NCBI RefSeq assembly: GCF_020217005.1 | Contig: NZ_JAIWOI010000031.1 | Location: 1 to 10,000, forward strand | Reading direction: 5' to 3' | Length of the DNA: 10,000 nt | DNA from: Rheinheimera sp. | GTDB lineage: Bacteria; Pseudomonadota; Gammaproteobacteria; Enterobacterales; Alteromonadaceae | Program-made: the position numbers and the translations under genes | Shown here: piece after piece, positions 1 through 7,379 of the stretch | How positions within the stretch are numbered: the stretch's first letter is position 1 | Layout: the number at the start of each line of letters is the position of its first letter | Notes under the pieces: model-generated | What the model was told of the DNA's origin: nothing | Databases searched by the model: none | Seen by the model: the letters and a program-made list of their open reading frames with translations, nothing else

Positions 1-811
1 GGTTTAATGGATACAAAGCCCAAATGCCCTCATCACCGGGTTGCTGTTCAGGCAACAAGGCGACTAAACGGCCGTCCTCTAAATAGGGTTGCAGGTAATA
101 ATCCGGCAGTTGTGTGACACCTAAACCTTTCAGCACCGCGTCTGTCAGCGCCACACCACTATTGCAGCGTAAATAAGGTTGAGGCTTAAATTGCAGTTTT
201 TGGCCTTGCTGCTCAAAACGCCAGAAATCAACAGATCCCACTAGGCATCTGTGCTGATGTAGTTCCGCCACAGCAGTAGGTGTGCCAAATTTTTGCAGAT
301 AATCGGGGCTGGCGCATAAATATAAAGTGCGTTTTCCCAATACTTTTGCTTGCAGGCTGGAATCTGTCAGCTGGCCTAATCGGATAGCACAGTCAAAACC
401 ACCTTGCACTAAATCCAGTTGGTCATTAGTCAGCTGCAAATCCAGCTGCACTTTGGGATAACGTAATAAAAACTCATGCAGCAAAGGCGCAATAAAGTGT
501 TCGCCATAATAGACAGGTGCAGTAATTTTTATCGCGCCTGAAGGTTCATGCTGCAAGCTGGTCAAAAGCTGATTGGCTTGTTGTAACCCATTGACTAAAG
601 CCCGGCAATGCTGGTAGTACAAAGTGCCTTGTTCAGTTAGACGTACCTGACGGGTAGTACGCAGCACCAGTTTGCAATTCAATCTCTGCTCTAATTGCAA
701 GACTGTACGACTAACCTGAGCCACAGAAATAGCTAAGACTTTGGCTGCTTTAGAAAAACTGCCAAGTTCGGCGACAGCTACAAATTCGCTGACCCCTTGC
801 CATTCTTTCAT
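1..811 (-). CDS. LysR-family transcriptional regulator, probably of the formaldehyde operon (3' end cut off by the window)
   Basis: Reading leftward from the ATG at 809-811, the frame stays open for 270 codons to the window edge. LysR proteins are usually about 300 residues, so roughly 30 C-terminal residues are missing. Residues 1-60 form the winged helix-turn-helix: the stretch around AELGSFSKAAKVLAISVAQV fits the helix-turn-helix, and RTTRQVRLTEQG is the usual wing. From about residue 90 (GAIKITAPVYYG) the effector-binding domain begins, with typical elements such as GFDCAIRLG and DAVLKGLGVTQLP. It should be a DNA-binding regulator that responds to a small molecule. The gene starts 96 bp from frmA in divergent orientation, the classical LysR arrangement, and a LysR gene at formaldehyde-detoxification operons is a known context in marine gammaproteobacteria. 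Control of frmA-fghA is inferred from position. No clear Shine-Dalgarno sequence precedes the start. The effector is unknown. Confidence 0.9.
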   Translation of the reverse strand, partial: MKEWQGVSEFVAVAELGSFSKAAKVLAISVAQVSRTVLQLEQRLNCKLVLRTTRQVRLTEQGTLYYQHCRALVNGLQQANQLLTSLQHEPSGAIKITAPVYYGEHFIAPLLHEFLLRYPKVQLDLQLTNDQLDLVQGGFDCAIRLGQLTDSSLQAKVLGKRTLYLCASPDYLQKFGTPTAVAELHQHRCLVGSVDFWRFEQQGQKLQFKPQPYLRCNSGVALTDAVLKGLGVTQLPDYYLQPYLEDGRLVALLPEQQPGDEGIWALYPLN

Positions 812-816
812 TTATG

Positions 817-880
817 CAAAACTCATTTGTTATTTTCGGGGATTATCAACGATTAAGAAAAAATTACAATGGGTTATACT
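817..880. promoter_or_regulatory. Divergent LysR/frmA promoter region with candidate LysR sites
   Basis: The 96-bp gap between the two starts is AT-rich. On the plus strand TATACT at 875-880 is a good -10 for frmA and would start transcription near 887, leaving a leader of about 20 nt. The matching -35 position (ATTAAG around 852-857) is poor, as is common for activator-dependent promoters. A T-N11-A element, the LysR-type signature, fits TTATCAACGATTAA at 843-856, just upstream of that -10. A short inverted repeat CAAA-N5-TTTG at 817-829 sits against the regulator's own start and could serve autorepression. These are motif matches only. LysR sites are degenerate, so chance matches are easy in AT-rich DNA. 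Confidence 0.35.
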
Positions 881-895
881 CAATGCCAATACTAA

Positions 896-2026
<1,131 letters not shown>

Positions 2027-2049
2027 CCACAGTATTTAGTCATTTGCCA

Positions 2050-2071
2050 AAAGCCCGGTTCGCCGGGCTTT
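2050..2071 (+). terminator. Intra-operon hairpin between frmA and fghA
   Basis: AAAGCCCGG (2050-2058) and CCGGGCTTT (2063-2071) form a perfect 9-bp stem closed by a TTCG loop, one of the most stable RNA tetraloops. The run of T after it is only three bases before CTCT, so it is at best a weak intrinsic terminator. It sits in the 65-nt gap between the two enzyme genes, 9 nt before the ribosome site of fghA. Likely roles are partial termination that lowers fghA expression, or a block that protects the frmA mRNA 3' end after processing. The structure is certain as sequence; its role is inferred. Confidence 0.6.
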
Positions 2072-2091
2072 CTCTGCATAAGGATAAAGTA

Positions 2092-2928
2092 ATGACCTTA
2101 ATTCAGTTATCCGAACACAAATTATTTGCTGGCCGCCAAATTAAATACCAGCATCACTCCAAAGTGATAAACGGACTGATGCAGTTTTCGGTGTACTTAC
2201 CACCAGCGGCTGAAAAACAAAAAGTACCAGTGTTGTATTGGTTATCAGGTTTAACCTGCACTGATGAAAACTTTTCGGTGAAAGCCGGGGCGCAGCGTGT
2301 CGCAGCAGAGCTGGGAATAGCTTTGGTGATCCCAGACACCAGCCCAAGGGGTGAACAGGTAGCGGACGATGCTGCCTATGATTTGGGCCAGGGCGCAGGA
2401 TTTTATCTGAATGCAACACAACAGCCATGGGCCGCCCATTATCAGATGTACGACTATATCTACAGTGAACTGCCTGCTTTAGTCGAAGCTCATTTACCAG
2501 TTAACTCAGCCAAAGCCATCAGTGGCCATTCGATGGGGGGGCATGGAGCTTTAGTGATAGCTTTGCGTGAAGCCGGTTCTTATCGCTCTGTGTCGGCCTT
2601 TTCTCCTATTTGTCAGCCATCAGAGTGTGACTGGGGCAAAAAAGCTTTTACTGCTTATTTAGGGGATGATAAAAACCAATGGCTGCAGTACGACGCCAGT
2701 TTTTTACTGGCGCAACAACAATGCAGTTTACCTATGCTGATCGATCAGGGGGAAGCTGATCAGTTTTATCCTGCACAGCTTCGCACACAATCTTTGATCG
2801 AGGCCAATCAGCGCAGTCAAAGCGGGGCGCAAATCCGGTTACAACCTGGTTATGATCACAGCTATTTTTTCATCAGTAGCTTTATTGAAGAACATTTGCG
2901 TTTTCATACCAGGCATTTAAAAGCTTAA
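2092..2928 (+). CDS. fghA: S-formylglutathione hydrolase
   Basis: This cytoplasmic serine hydrolase of the esterase D family cleaves S-formylglutathione to formate and glutathione. It completes the glutathione-dependent formaldehyde pathway begun by frmA, 65 nt upstream. The alpha/beta-hydrolase triad is visible: Ser147 in the nucleophile elbow GHSMGG, Asp223 in DQGEADQF, and His256 in GYDHSY. The family-conserved cysteine is Cys56 in [10 protein letters not shown], next to the oxyanion region. With ATG 2092 as the start the protein is 278 residues, the usual family length, and AAGGAT (2080-2085) gives a ribosome site 6 nt before it. The frame also extends upstream to a TTG at 2044, but that would add 16 unconserved residues and run through the intergenic hairpin, so I reject it. 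A run of seven G encodes part of the nucleophile elbow (2535-2541). Confidence 0.96.
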   Translation: MTLIQLSEHKLFAGRQIKYQHHSKVINGLMQFSVYLPPAAEKQKVPVLYWLSGLTCTDENFSVKAGAQRVAAELGIALVIPDTSPRGEQVADDAAYDLGQGAGFYLNATQQPWAAHYQMYDYIYSELPALVEAHLPVNSAKAISGHSMGGHGALVIALREAGSYRSVSAFSPICQPSECDWGKKAFTAYLGDDKNQWLQYDASFLLAQQQCSLPMLIDQGEADQFYPAQLRTQSLIEANQRSQSGAQIRLQPGYDHSYFFISSFIEEHLRFHTRHLKA

Positions 2929-2956
2929 ACAGAACTTTATTTCGACGAACTTTTGC

Positions 2957-2986
2957 TTGCCCAAACGCCTCATGCACGGCTAAAAT
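2957..2986 (+). promoter_or_regulatory. Candidate promoter for the Mn riboswitch-exporter unit
   Basis: TTGCCC at 2957-2962 and TAAAAT at 2981-2986 are separated by 18 bp and resemble sigma-70 -35 and -10 boxes. They would start transcription near 2993, immediately ahead of the aptamer's first paired strand at 2996, which is where a riboswitch promoter is expected. I see no terminator between fghA (ends 2928) and this point, so some read-through from the formaldehyde operon is possible. Confidence 0.45.
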
Positions 2987-2995
2987 GCAGCCGCG

Positions 2996-3116
2996 CTTAG
3001 GGGAGTAATTTACAAAACCGCCAGGTTTTGTTTTGTTGTCAACACACTTGTACCTCAATGTACATGGCAACAAAGTCCCGCAGATCAAGCTTGATCAGGT
3101 ATTAATGAGACCTAAG
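2996..3116 (+). promoter_or_regulatory. yybP-ykoY manganese riboswitch aptamer
   Basis: The RNA has the family's order of conserved parts. P1 is CTTAGG (2996-3001) paired with CCTAAG (3111-3116). The signature GGGGAGTA is at 3000-3007. P2 is a perfect hairpin, ACAAAACC (3012-3019) with GGTTTTGT (3024-3031). P3 pairs TTTGTTG (3032-3038) with CAACAAA (3068-3074) and ends in a 5-bp stem, TGTAC (3049-3053) with GTACA (3060-3064). A short hairpin GATCA-AGCT-TGATC follows at 3083-3096. The second conserved segment TGAGACC is at 3106-3112, against P1. This class binds Mn2+ between the two conserved loops and usually raises expression of Mn exporters. The downstream gene belongs to a Mn-export family, which independently supports the call. 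Identified by eye from the consensus as I recall it; a covariance-model search was not run. Confidence 0.88.
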
Positions 3117-3177
3117 ACAACATACTAGCCCCAGGCGGGAGTTGGTTTGTTGTCTTATGTTTAATGATCCCGCCAGG
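3113..3177 (+). promoter_or_regulatory. Riboswitch expression platform that hides the exporter's ribosome site
   Basis: Two stems compete here. Stem A pairs TAAGACAACA (3113-3122) with TGTTGTCTTA (3148-3157), 10 bp without mismatch. Stem B pairs CCAGGCGGGA (3131-3140) with TCCCGCCAGG (3168-3177), with one A-A mismatch, and buries the AGG of the Shine-Dalgarno sequence. The strands are interleaved, so both cannot form without a pseudoknot. Stem A also shares bases 3113-3116 with P1 of the aptamer, which links ligand binding to the choice. No T run follows either stem, so control is probably at translation and not termination. The sign of the response cannot be read from the pairing alone. Confidence 0.65.
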
Positions 3178-3185
3178 TGCAGTTT

Positions 3186-3749
3186 ATGTATTTTGATGCC
3201 TTTGTTGCCTCTTTCGCTTCCGTTACTGTGGCGGAGATCGGTGATAAAACCCAACTTTTATCTTTGTTCCTCGCGGCACGATTTCGCTCACGTGGCGCTA
3301 TTATTGCCGGTATTTTGGTTGCTACTTTATTAAATCATGCTGCATCCGCCTGGTTTGGTGCCTGGGTAGCGCAGTTTATTCCCGCAGGATGGCACGCCTG
3401 GTTATTGGGCGGCTCATTTATTGCTGTTGCCTTGTGGTTACTCATTCCGGATAAAGACGACAGTGAAGAAGTAAGCGTTTTAAAATACGGCGCTTTTTTT
3501 GCCAGCTGTATCTTATTTTTCCTGGCAGAAATTGGTGATAAGACGCAGGTAGCCACTGTGCTGTTGGCCGCAACTTATTCGGAAACCTGGCAGGTGATTT
3601 TAGGTACTACCCTGGGGATGCTCGCAGCTAATGTACCTGTGGTGTACGCAGGTAGTTGGTTGTTGGAACGTATATCTCTGGACTGGGCTCGTCGTATCGC
3701 TTGTGCAATTTTTATATTGCTGGGTGTACTGACTATTGTTATGTATTAG
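3186..3749 (+). CDS. TMEM165/GDT1 (UPF0016) family manganese exporter, inner membrane
   Basis: The family moves Mn2+ (and Ca2+ in eukaryotes) out of the cytoplasm in exchange for protons or down the ion gradient; MneA of Vibrio cholerae is a characterised relative. The protein has 187 residues and two homologous halves, each with the family signature E-x-G-D-K-T: Glu17-Asp20 (EIGDKTQ) and Glu115-Asp118 (EIGDKTQ). About six hydrophobic helices lie near residues 4-30, 36-60, 70-88, 101-130, 136-158 and 168-187, with a charged cytoplasmic-type loop (PDKDDSEEVS) in the middle. I chose ATG 3186, which has AGGTG (3175-3179) 6 nt before it. A GTG at 3177 would add three residues but uses those same bases. 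The Mn riboswitch directly upstream supports a role in relieving manganese excess. Direction of transport is inferred from the family. Confidence 0.93.
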   Translation: MYFDAFVASFASVTVAEIGDKTQLLSLFLAARFRSRGAIIAGILVATLLNHAASAWFGAWVAQFIPAGWHAWLLGGSFIAVALWLLIPDKDDSEEVSVLKYGAFFASCILFFLAEIGDKTQVATVLLAATYSETWQVILGTTLGMLAANVPVVYAGSWLLERISLDWARRIACAIFILLGVLTIVMY

Positions 3750-3809
3750 AGAGAAAAAGCGTTGCTCAGATCAGGGGCGGACTGTTGACCAGCAACTGGC
3801 ATGCAGATG

Positions 3810-3845
3810 AAAAGACCGCGCAACAACACTGCTACGCGGTTTTTT
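3810..3845. terminator. Intrinsic terminator between convergent genes, possibly bidirectional
   Basis: AAAAGACCGCG (3810-3820) pairs with CGCGGTTTTTT (3835-3845) across a 14-nt loop. This gives a 6-bp GC-rich stem, one G-U pair, and an A/T extension that serves as the T tract for the exporter gene, which stops 61 bp upstream. Read on the minus strand the stem is followed by TCTTTT, so it can also end the receptor transcript, which stops 28 bp before it. The remaining sequence from 3750 to 3809 holds only a weak GTTGCT/AGCAAC pair (3761-3766 with 3791-3796). Confidence 0.8.
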
Positions 3846-3863
3846 AGCGGCGATTAGTGCAGC

Positions 3864-3884
3864 GCTATTTCTTTAGAAAATAGC
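3864..3884 (-). other. Hairpin across the stop codon of the receptor gene
   Basis: GCTATTT (3864-3870) and AAATAGC (3878-3884) are perfect inverted repeats with a 7-nt loop that contains the receptor's stop codon (3873-3875). It has no T run on the minus strand, so it is unlikely to be a terminator itself. It may stabilise the mRNA 3' end together with the terminator downstream, or be a by-product of coding constraint. Confidence 0.35.
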
Positions 3885-6800
3885 CCTGACACTTAGCGCA
3901 TAGCGACGGTCTGTCGTAAAGCTCAGTGCATCCGTTTTATCACCAGCCTGATTCATCTGATAACGGGTTTTGGTTTCAGTATTGAGTAGATTGCTGCCTT
4001 CTATACCTACTTTCCAGTTGTCGTTAATGCTGTAATAAAAACTAGCATCCATCATGCCTGAAGCCTCGGCGAACGCAGGTACATATTCTTCAGACTCCCG
4101 CAAAGTTAACAGGTATTCTGAGCGCCAGGTATAAGCCAAGCGGAATGAAATAGCTTCGAACTCATACATACCTACGATGTTCATGTTTTGATCTGAGTAA
4201 CCTTGCAGAGGTAAGCCGCTGAAAACCCTGAAGGTATTGCGATTGTCTGCGATAGGATTACCATTTTCATCAAAACCTAAAGTGCCTTTGGATATAGCAT
4301 TAGGATCTTCCAGACCGCTTTGATCTATGTAGGTGTAGTTAAACTGCAAACCTAAGCCTCGCCAGGCGCCAGGCAGCATATCGTAAAACTGGGAGTAGGA
4401 GAATTCAGCGCCACTTATAGTACCTGAACCCGTGTTGGCCGGACCATAAGCTGACACATCATAGTTCACTCCGTTGTAGCTGACATCCAAATCAAATTGT
4501 CTGTTGCGAATAATGTTATCCAGCTTTTTGTGGAACAACCCCAGGTTGACGAAACCAGCATCGGCGAAATACCACTCTGCTGTTAAGTCCAGATTGATGG
4601 ATTCTTCCGGTTCAAGGTAAGGGTTACCAGCTAAAGCTGTGACTTCAATATCGTCAAGTGCAACTACGGGGTTATTGACTTCATCCTGATCGGCTCCCGG
4701 GGTTTGCAGTCGTCTGGTGTAGTCCAAATCCAGTAAGCTGATATTACGGGCATCCGTCAGGCTAGGATAATACAAGCCCTGAGAAGCACCAAAGCGCATA
4801 ACCAAATCTTCAGCCAACTCAAAGTTCAGGTTTAAGCTGGGAAGCACTGCATTGTAGTCTGTGCCATCTACTGTACTTAATTGCGATTCACCAGAAGCCA
4901 GATCGTAATATTTCTTATACTCTGCTTGTTGCATTACCGTGTTCAGCGAGGTACCAGGTTCACCTCTTTTCGCGGTGGAAGGTTGCACAAAGGCGCCGGT
5001 TGACTCCAACTGATAGTTCACAAACCGTAGGCCAAGGTTACCTTTGACTGGTATATCCAGCTCGGCTCTTTCGAAATCAGCACGCAGATAAAACTCAGTG
5101 CGTTGTTCATTAGACGAGCTGATATTATGAGCTGCATAGGGGCCTTCGACCCTGTTTGGTTTGTCGGCATAAGGGACATAAGTACCAGTACAGACGCCGT
5201 TATTGGCCGCACTCAGTGTGGCGTTATGCCATCCGTCTTTACAGCCTTGGCGCAATGATTCAGCATAGTTTCTTACCAGATCCATTTTGGGGAATAAAAA
5301 GTTATTTACGTTCCCTATCAGTACTTTACCGTTGTAGTAGTCCGAGAAATCTACGCGTTCAAATAACCCTGGATTGTTTACTGCTGCGGCGGCGTTGCGA
5401 TCATTCATATCCCAGGGCGTACCAATGGCAGACCAACCTTCATAGGCGGTATCACGCACAGTGAGATTTTTATCTGTGTAATAAAAGCCTGTTTTAATGG
5501 CGGTAAATACGCCGTCGAGTTCATAACTGGCATTAAATTTAAAACTGTCTGCTTTTGCGGTATTGTGTTCTTCCTGTTCCATACCGCTGCCGAGAAACAG
5601 GTTAGGCACTGGTCCATTCCAGTCGCTGTTAGGAGACCAGCCAGGTGTCAGAATGTTATCGCTCAAAAACTCTACTGTAGGGCGTTCACCGCGCATATCC
5701 AGGAAGTAGGGCGAAACGACGTGCACATGATTACCACGGGTTTGCCCTGACATACTGTAGTTGTGCACCACTTTTTCTGAGTCAATATGTTGATAATCCA
5801 GCTCAAGTTTTAAACGGTCTGAGGCTTTGATTTTAAGGTTGAGTGACGTATCTTCCACTGTATTTTCGTTGTAGTTCCAGCGGCTGCGATAGAAAAATGG
5901 TGTTTCCGGACTGACACCCAGGGCGACACCTGAAGTGACATAACCATTATCAGTCGTCAGAGGACGACCTGAAGCTGCATCATCCCGCCAGTTTTGTGAA
6001 GATCCCATAAAACCCCGGAAGCCTTGAGCAGCCTGACCTATTTGTCGTTCATTCCACTCAAGCGAGGCATCGGAATTAATATGTTCTAAAGTGGCGACTA
6101 TGGTGTCATCGGTGTTGGCCCACTGCAAAGAAGAGGTAAAGCCTGTGCGCTCTCTGTCGTTGTCTGCAGTACTCATATGAATGGCGACAGGCACATGCCA
6201 GATACTACCGGCAGGCTGGCCGGGCAGGGCTGGACCATCGACAGGTGAACTCGGGTCTACACCTGTAATGCCGCCCCACTGGTCTGTGGTCGGGATAAAA
6301 GAGTCGCCACGGGAATGGAAGTTACCTAAACCTACGCCATCACCACGGGATTTATATTCTGATTGGGACGCAGCGATCAGGAAACCAAACTTACCCGCTT
6401 TGGTTTGCCAGCTATCAGAGAAAAGACCAGAAAATGAAGGGGTAACTTCTTCACGGAAATCGCCGTAGTTTGCTTTGGTACTAAAGGCCATTACTCTTTT
6501 GTCAGAATCAAAGGGTTTGCGGGTCACAAGATTGACGGTGCCAGCTATGCCACCTGAGATCAGGTCGGCAGTCTGATTTTTCACTACTTCGACTGATCCC
6601 AGTAGTTCTGCCGGAAAGTCTTCATAGCTCAGCCCCCCCCAGGGATTCGCACTAAAAGCTCCCCGACCATTCACCTCAGAGCGAACTCTATCTAAGCCTC
6701 GAACCAACACACCTGTCCCTTCATCGGCATAGTGTTTAGGGTCGTCAGAAGAGGCAAAACGTTCAATGGTGACGCCCGGTACCCGTTGTAGGGCTTCGGT

Positions 6801-7094
6801 AACAGACTTATCCGGCAGAGCGCCAATGTCAGTTGCTGTGATCACATCCTTAACAGTGTCAGCTAAACGCTTCAGATCCTGAGCCGACATGATGCTGCCA
6901 CGAATGCCTTTAACTTCTATAACTTCGACGGATTCAGCTTTATTTTTATCAATGACACCGCTGTCATTTTTTGGCAAATCTTGTGCGAATAGCCATGTTG
7001 GGCTCATCCCCAACAAAGCGGCCGAAACAGCCAAACTCAATCTGGCCTTTGTTGTGCGCTGGATATGATAGTTAGTGTTGTGTAATTCAGACAT
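3873..7094 (-). CDS. TonB-dependent outer-membrane receptor, large carbohydrate-uptake type (substrate unknown)
   Basis: This is a 22-strand-type outer-membrane receptor that imports a ligand using TonB/ExbBD energy. The 1073 residues begin with a long signal peptide: charged residues up to about 17, hydrophobic 18-36, and probable cleavage after Ala37 (WLFA-QD). A TonB-box-like VEVIEVKG is at 56-63. The plug domain runs from about 75 to 193, with DIGALPDKSVTEALQRVPGV, VLVRGLD, and the closing GGIAGTVNLVTRKP. The rest is barrel and ends in aromatic Phe1073 (SVRAIF), as outer-membrane assembly requires. The motifs resemble the large receptor family common in Caulobacter, Xanthomonas and Alteromonadales, often used for sugars. 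The only two cysteines I see, Cys618 and Cys635, could form a loop disulfide. No hydrolase, transporter or LacI gene lies in the window, so the ligand cannot be named. The ribosome site is weak (AGAGAC about 8 nt before ATG). Confidence 0.93.
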   Translation of the reverse strand: MSELHNTNYHIQRTTKARLSLAVSAALLGMSPTWLFAQDLPKNDSGVIDKNKAESVEVIEVKGIRGSIMSAQDLKRLADTVKDVITATDIGALPDKSVTEALQRVPGVTIERFASSDDPKHYADEGTGVLVRGLDRVRSEVNGRGAFSANPWGGLSYEDFPAELLGSVEVVKNQTADLISGGIAGTVNLVTRKPFDSDKRVMAFSTKANYGDFREEVTPSFSGLFSDSWQTKAGKFGFLIAASQSEYKSRGDGVGLGNFHSRGDSFIPTTDQWGGITGVDPSSPVDGPALPGQPAGSIWHVPVAIHMSTADNDRERTGFTSSLQWANTDDTIVATLEHINSDASLEWNERQIGQAAQGFRGFMGSSQNWRDDAASGRPLTTDNGYVTSGVALGVSPETPFFYRSRWNYNENTVEDTSLNLKIKASDRLKLELDYQHIDSEKVVHNYSMSGQTRGNHVHVVSPYFLDMRGERPTVEFLSDNILTPGWSPNSDWNGPVPNLFLGSGMEQEEHNTAKADSFKFNASYELDGVFTAIKTGFYYTDKNLTVRDTAYEGWSAIGTPWDMNDRNAAAAVNNPGLFERVDFSDYYNGKVLIGNVNNFLFPKMDLVRNYAESLRQGCKDGWHNATLSAANNGVCTGTYVPYADKPNRVEGPYAAHNISSSNEQRTEFYLRADFERAELDIPVKGNLGLRFVNYQLESTGAFVQPSTAKRGEPGTSLNTVMQQAEYKKYYDLASGESQLSTVDGTDYNAVLPSLNLNFELAEDLVMRFGASQGLYYPSLTDARNISLLDLDYTRRLQTPGADQDEVNNPVVALDDIEVTALAGNPYLEPEESINLDLTAEWYFADAGFVNLGLFHKKLDNIIRNRQFDLDVSYNGVNYDVSAYGPANTGSGTISGAEFSYSQFYDMLPGAWRGLGLQFNYTYIDQSGLEDPNAISKGTLGFDENGNPIADNRNTFRVFSGLPLQGYSDQNMNIVGMYEFEAISFRLAYTWRSEYLLTLRESEEYVPAFAEASGMMDASFYYSINDNWKVGIEGSNLLNTETKTRYQMNQAGDKTDALSFTTDRRYALSVRAIF

Positions 7095-7101
7095 AGTTTA
7101 A

Positions 7102-7188
7102 GTCTCTTCTGTTCTTGTTTTAGTCCATGCAAACTGCCAGTCATACCTCTGCTGACATCGTCATGAGATCATGTCTCTGCTGTTCCTG
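7102..7188 (-). repeat. Imperfect 16-bp direct repeat in the receptor leader, one copy covering the ribosome site
   Basis: GTCTCTTCTGTTCTTG (7102-7117) and GTCTCTGCTGTTCCTG (7173-7188) agree at 14 of 16 bases, 71 bp apart. On the minus strand they read as purine-rich blocks ending in AGAGAC, and the downstream copy supplies the only Shine-Dalgarno-like bases before the receptor ATG. The upstream copy is likewise followed by ATG (AGAGACATG), but no long frame starts there. Confidence 0.5.
7163..7178. promoter_or_regulatory. Palindrome ATGAGA-N4-GTCTCT, receptor-proximal copy
   Basis: ATGAGATCATGTCTCT agrees with the distal copy at 7364-7379 (ATGAGACTTTGTCTCT) at 13 of 16 bases, and both keep the GAGA/TCTC arms. 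On the minus strand this copy also lies within a longer hairpin, GACAT...ATGTC (7153-7157 with 7171-7175), so it may act in RNA instead of as a protein site. Confidence 0.3.
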
Positions 7189-7227
7189 CTCAAAGCTGTC
7201 ATTACTACCATATATGCCAAGCTCTAA

Positions 7228-7242
7228 TGTTACTTTGTACCA
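7228..7242. promoter_or_regulatory. Operator-like palindrome, copy 2 (receptor-proximal)
   Basis: TGTTACTTTGTACCA is a slightly degenerate copy of the perfect palindrome at 7335-7349, matching its reverse complement at 13 of 15 bases. With flanks, 7222-7245 matches the reverse complement of 7332-7355 at 20 of 24 bases. It lies 134 bp upstream of the receptor start. The regulator is not in the window. Confidence 0.5.
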
Positions 7243-7334
7243 TGATGATTAAAAAGTAAACATGAAAAGGTGAAAAAATAACTTCAATTAGTAGAGTTAA
7301 GAGTTAGGTTATTGTTTTTACTCTATAGTTTTCA

Positions 7335-7349
7335 TGTTACCAAGTAACA
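7335..7349. promoter_or_regulatory. Operator-like palindrome, copy 1 (perfect, distal)
   Basis: TGTTAC-CAA-GTAACA is a perfect 6-bp inverted repeat with a 3-bp spacer, a typical size for a dimeric repressor site. Its centre is 107 bp from the centre of copy 2, close to ten helical turns, which would put both sites on the same DNA face. I do not recognise the motif as belonging to a particular regulator. Confidence 0.5.
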
Positions 7350-7363
7350 ATAAAGTAGTGAGT

Positions 7364-7379
7364 ATGAGACTTTGTCTCT
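7364..7379. promoter_or_regulatory. Palindrome ATGAGA-N4-GTCTCT, distal copy
   Basis: ATGAGACTTTGTCTCT contains the perfect inverted repeat GAGAC-TTT-GTCTC (7366-7378). It begins 14 bp beyond the perfect operator copy at 7335-7349, so the four palindromes lie in mirror order around the spacer between the two operator copies. Confidence 0.35.

Noticed and set aside
2044..2091. A 16-residue upstream extension of S-formylglutathione hydrolase from a TTG codon.
   Set aside because: It runs through the hairpin, has no ribosome site, and makes the protein longer than the family; ATG 2092 fits better.
2535..2541. Run of seven G in fghA as a phase-variation tract.
   Set aside because: It encodes the essential nucleophile elbow of a housekeeping detoxification enzyme; phase switching there is implausible and the tract is short.
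5156..5464. Open frames antisense to the receptor gene (for example 5156-5464 and 6181-6468 on the plus strand).
   Set aside because: They lie wholly within a strongly supported gene, have no ribosome sites, and their sequences look like frame shadows.
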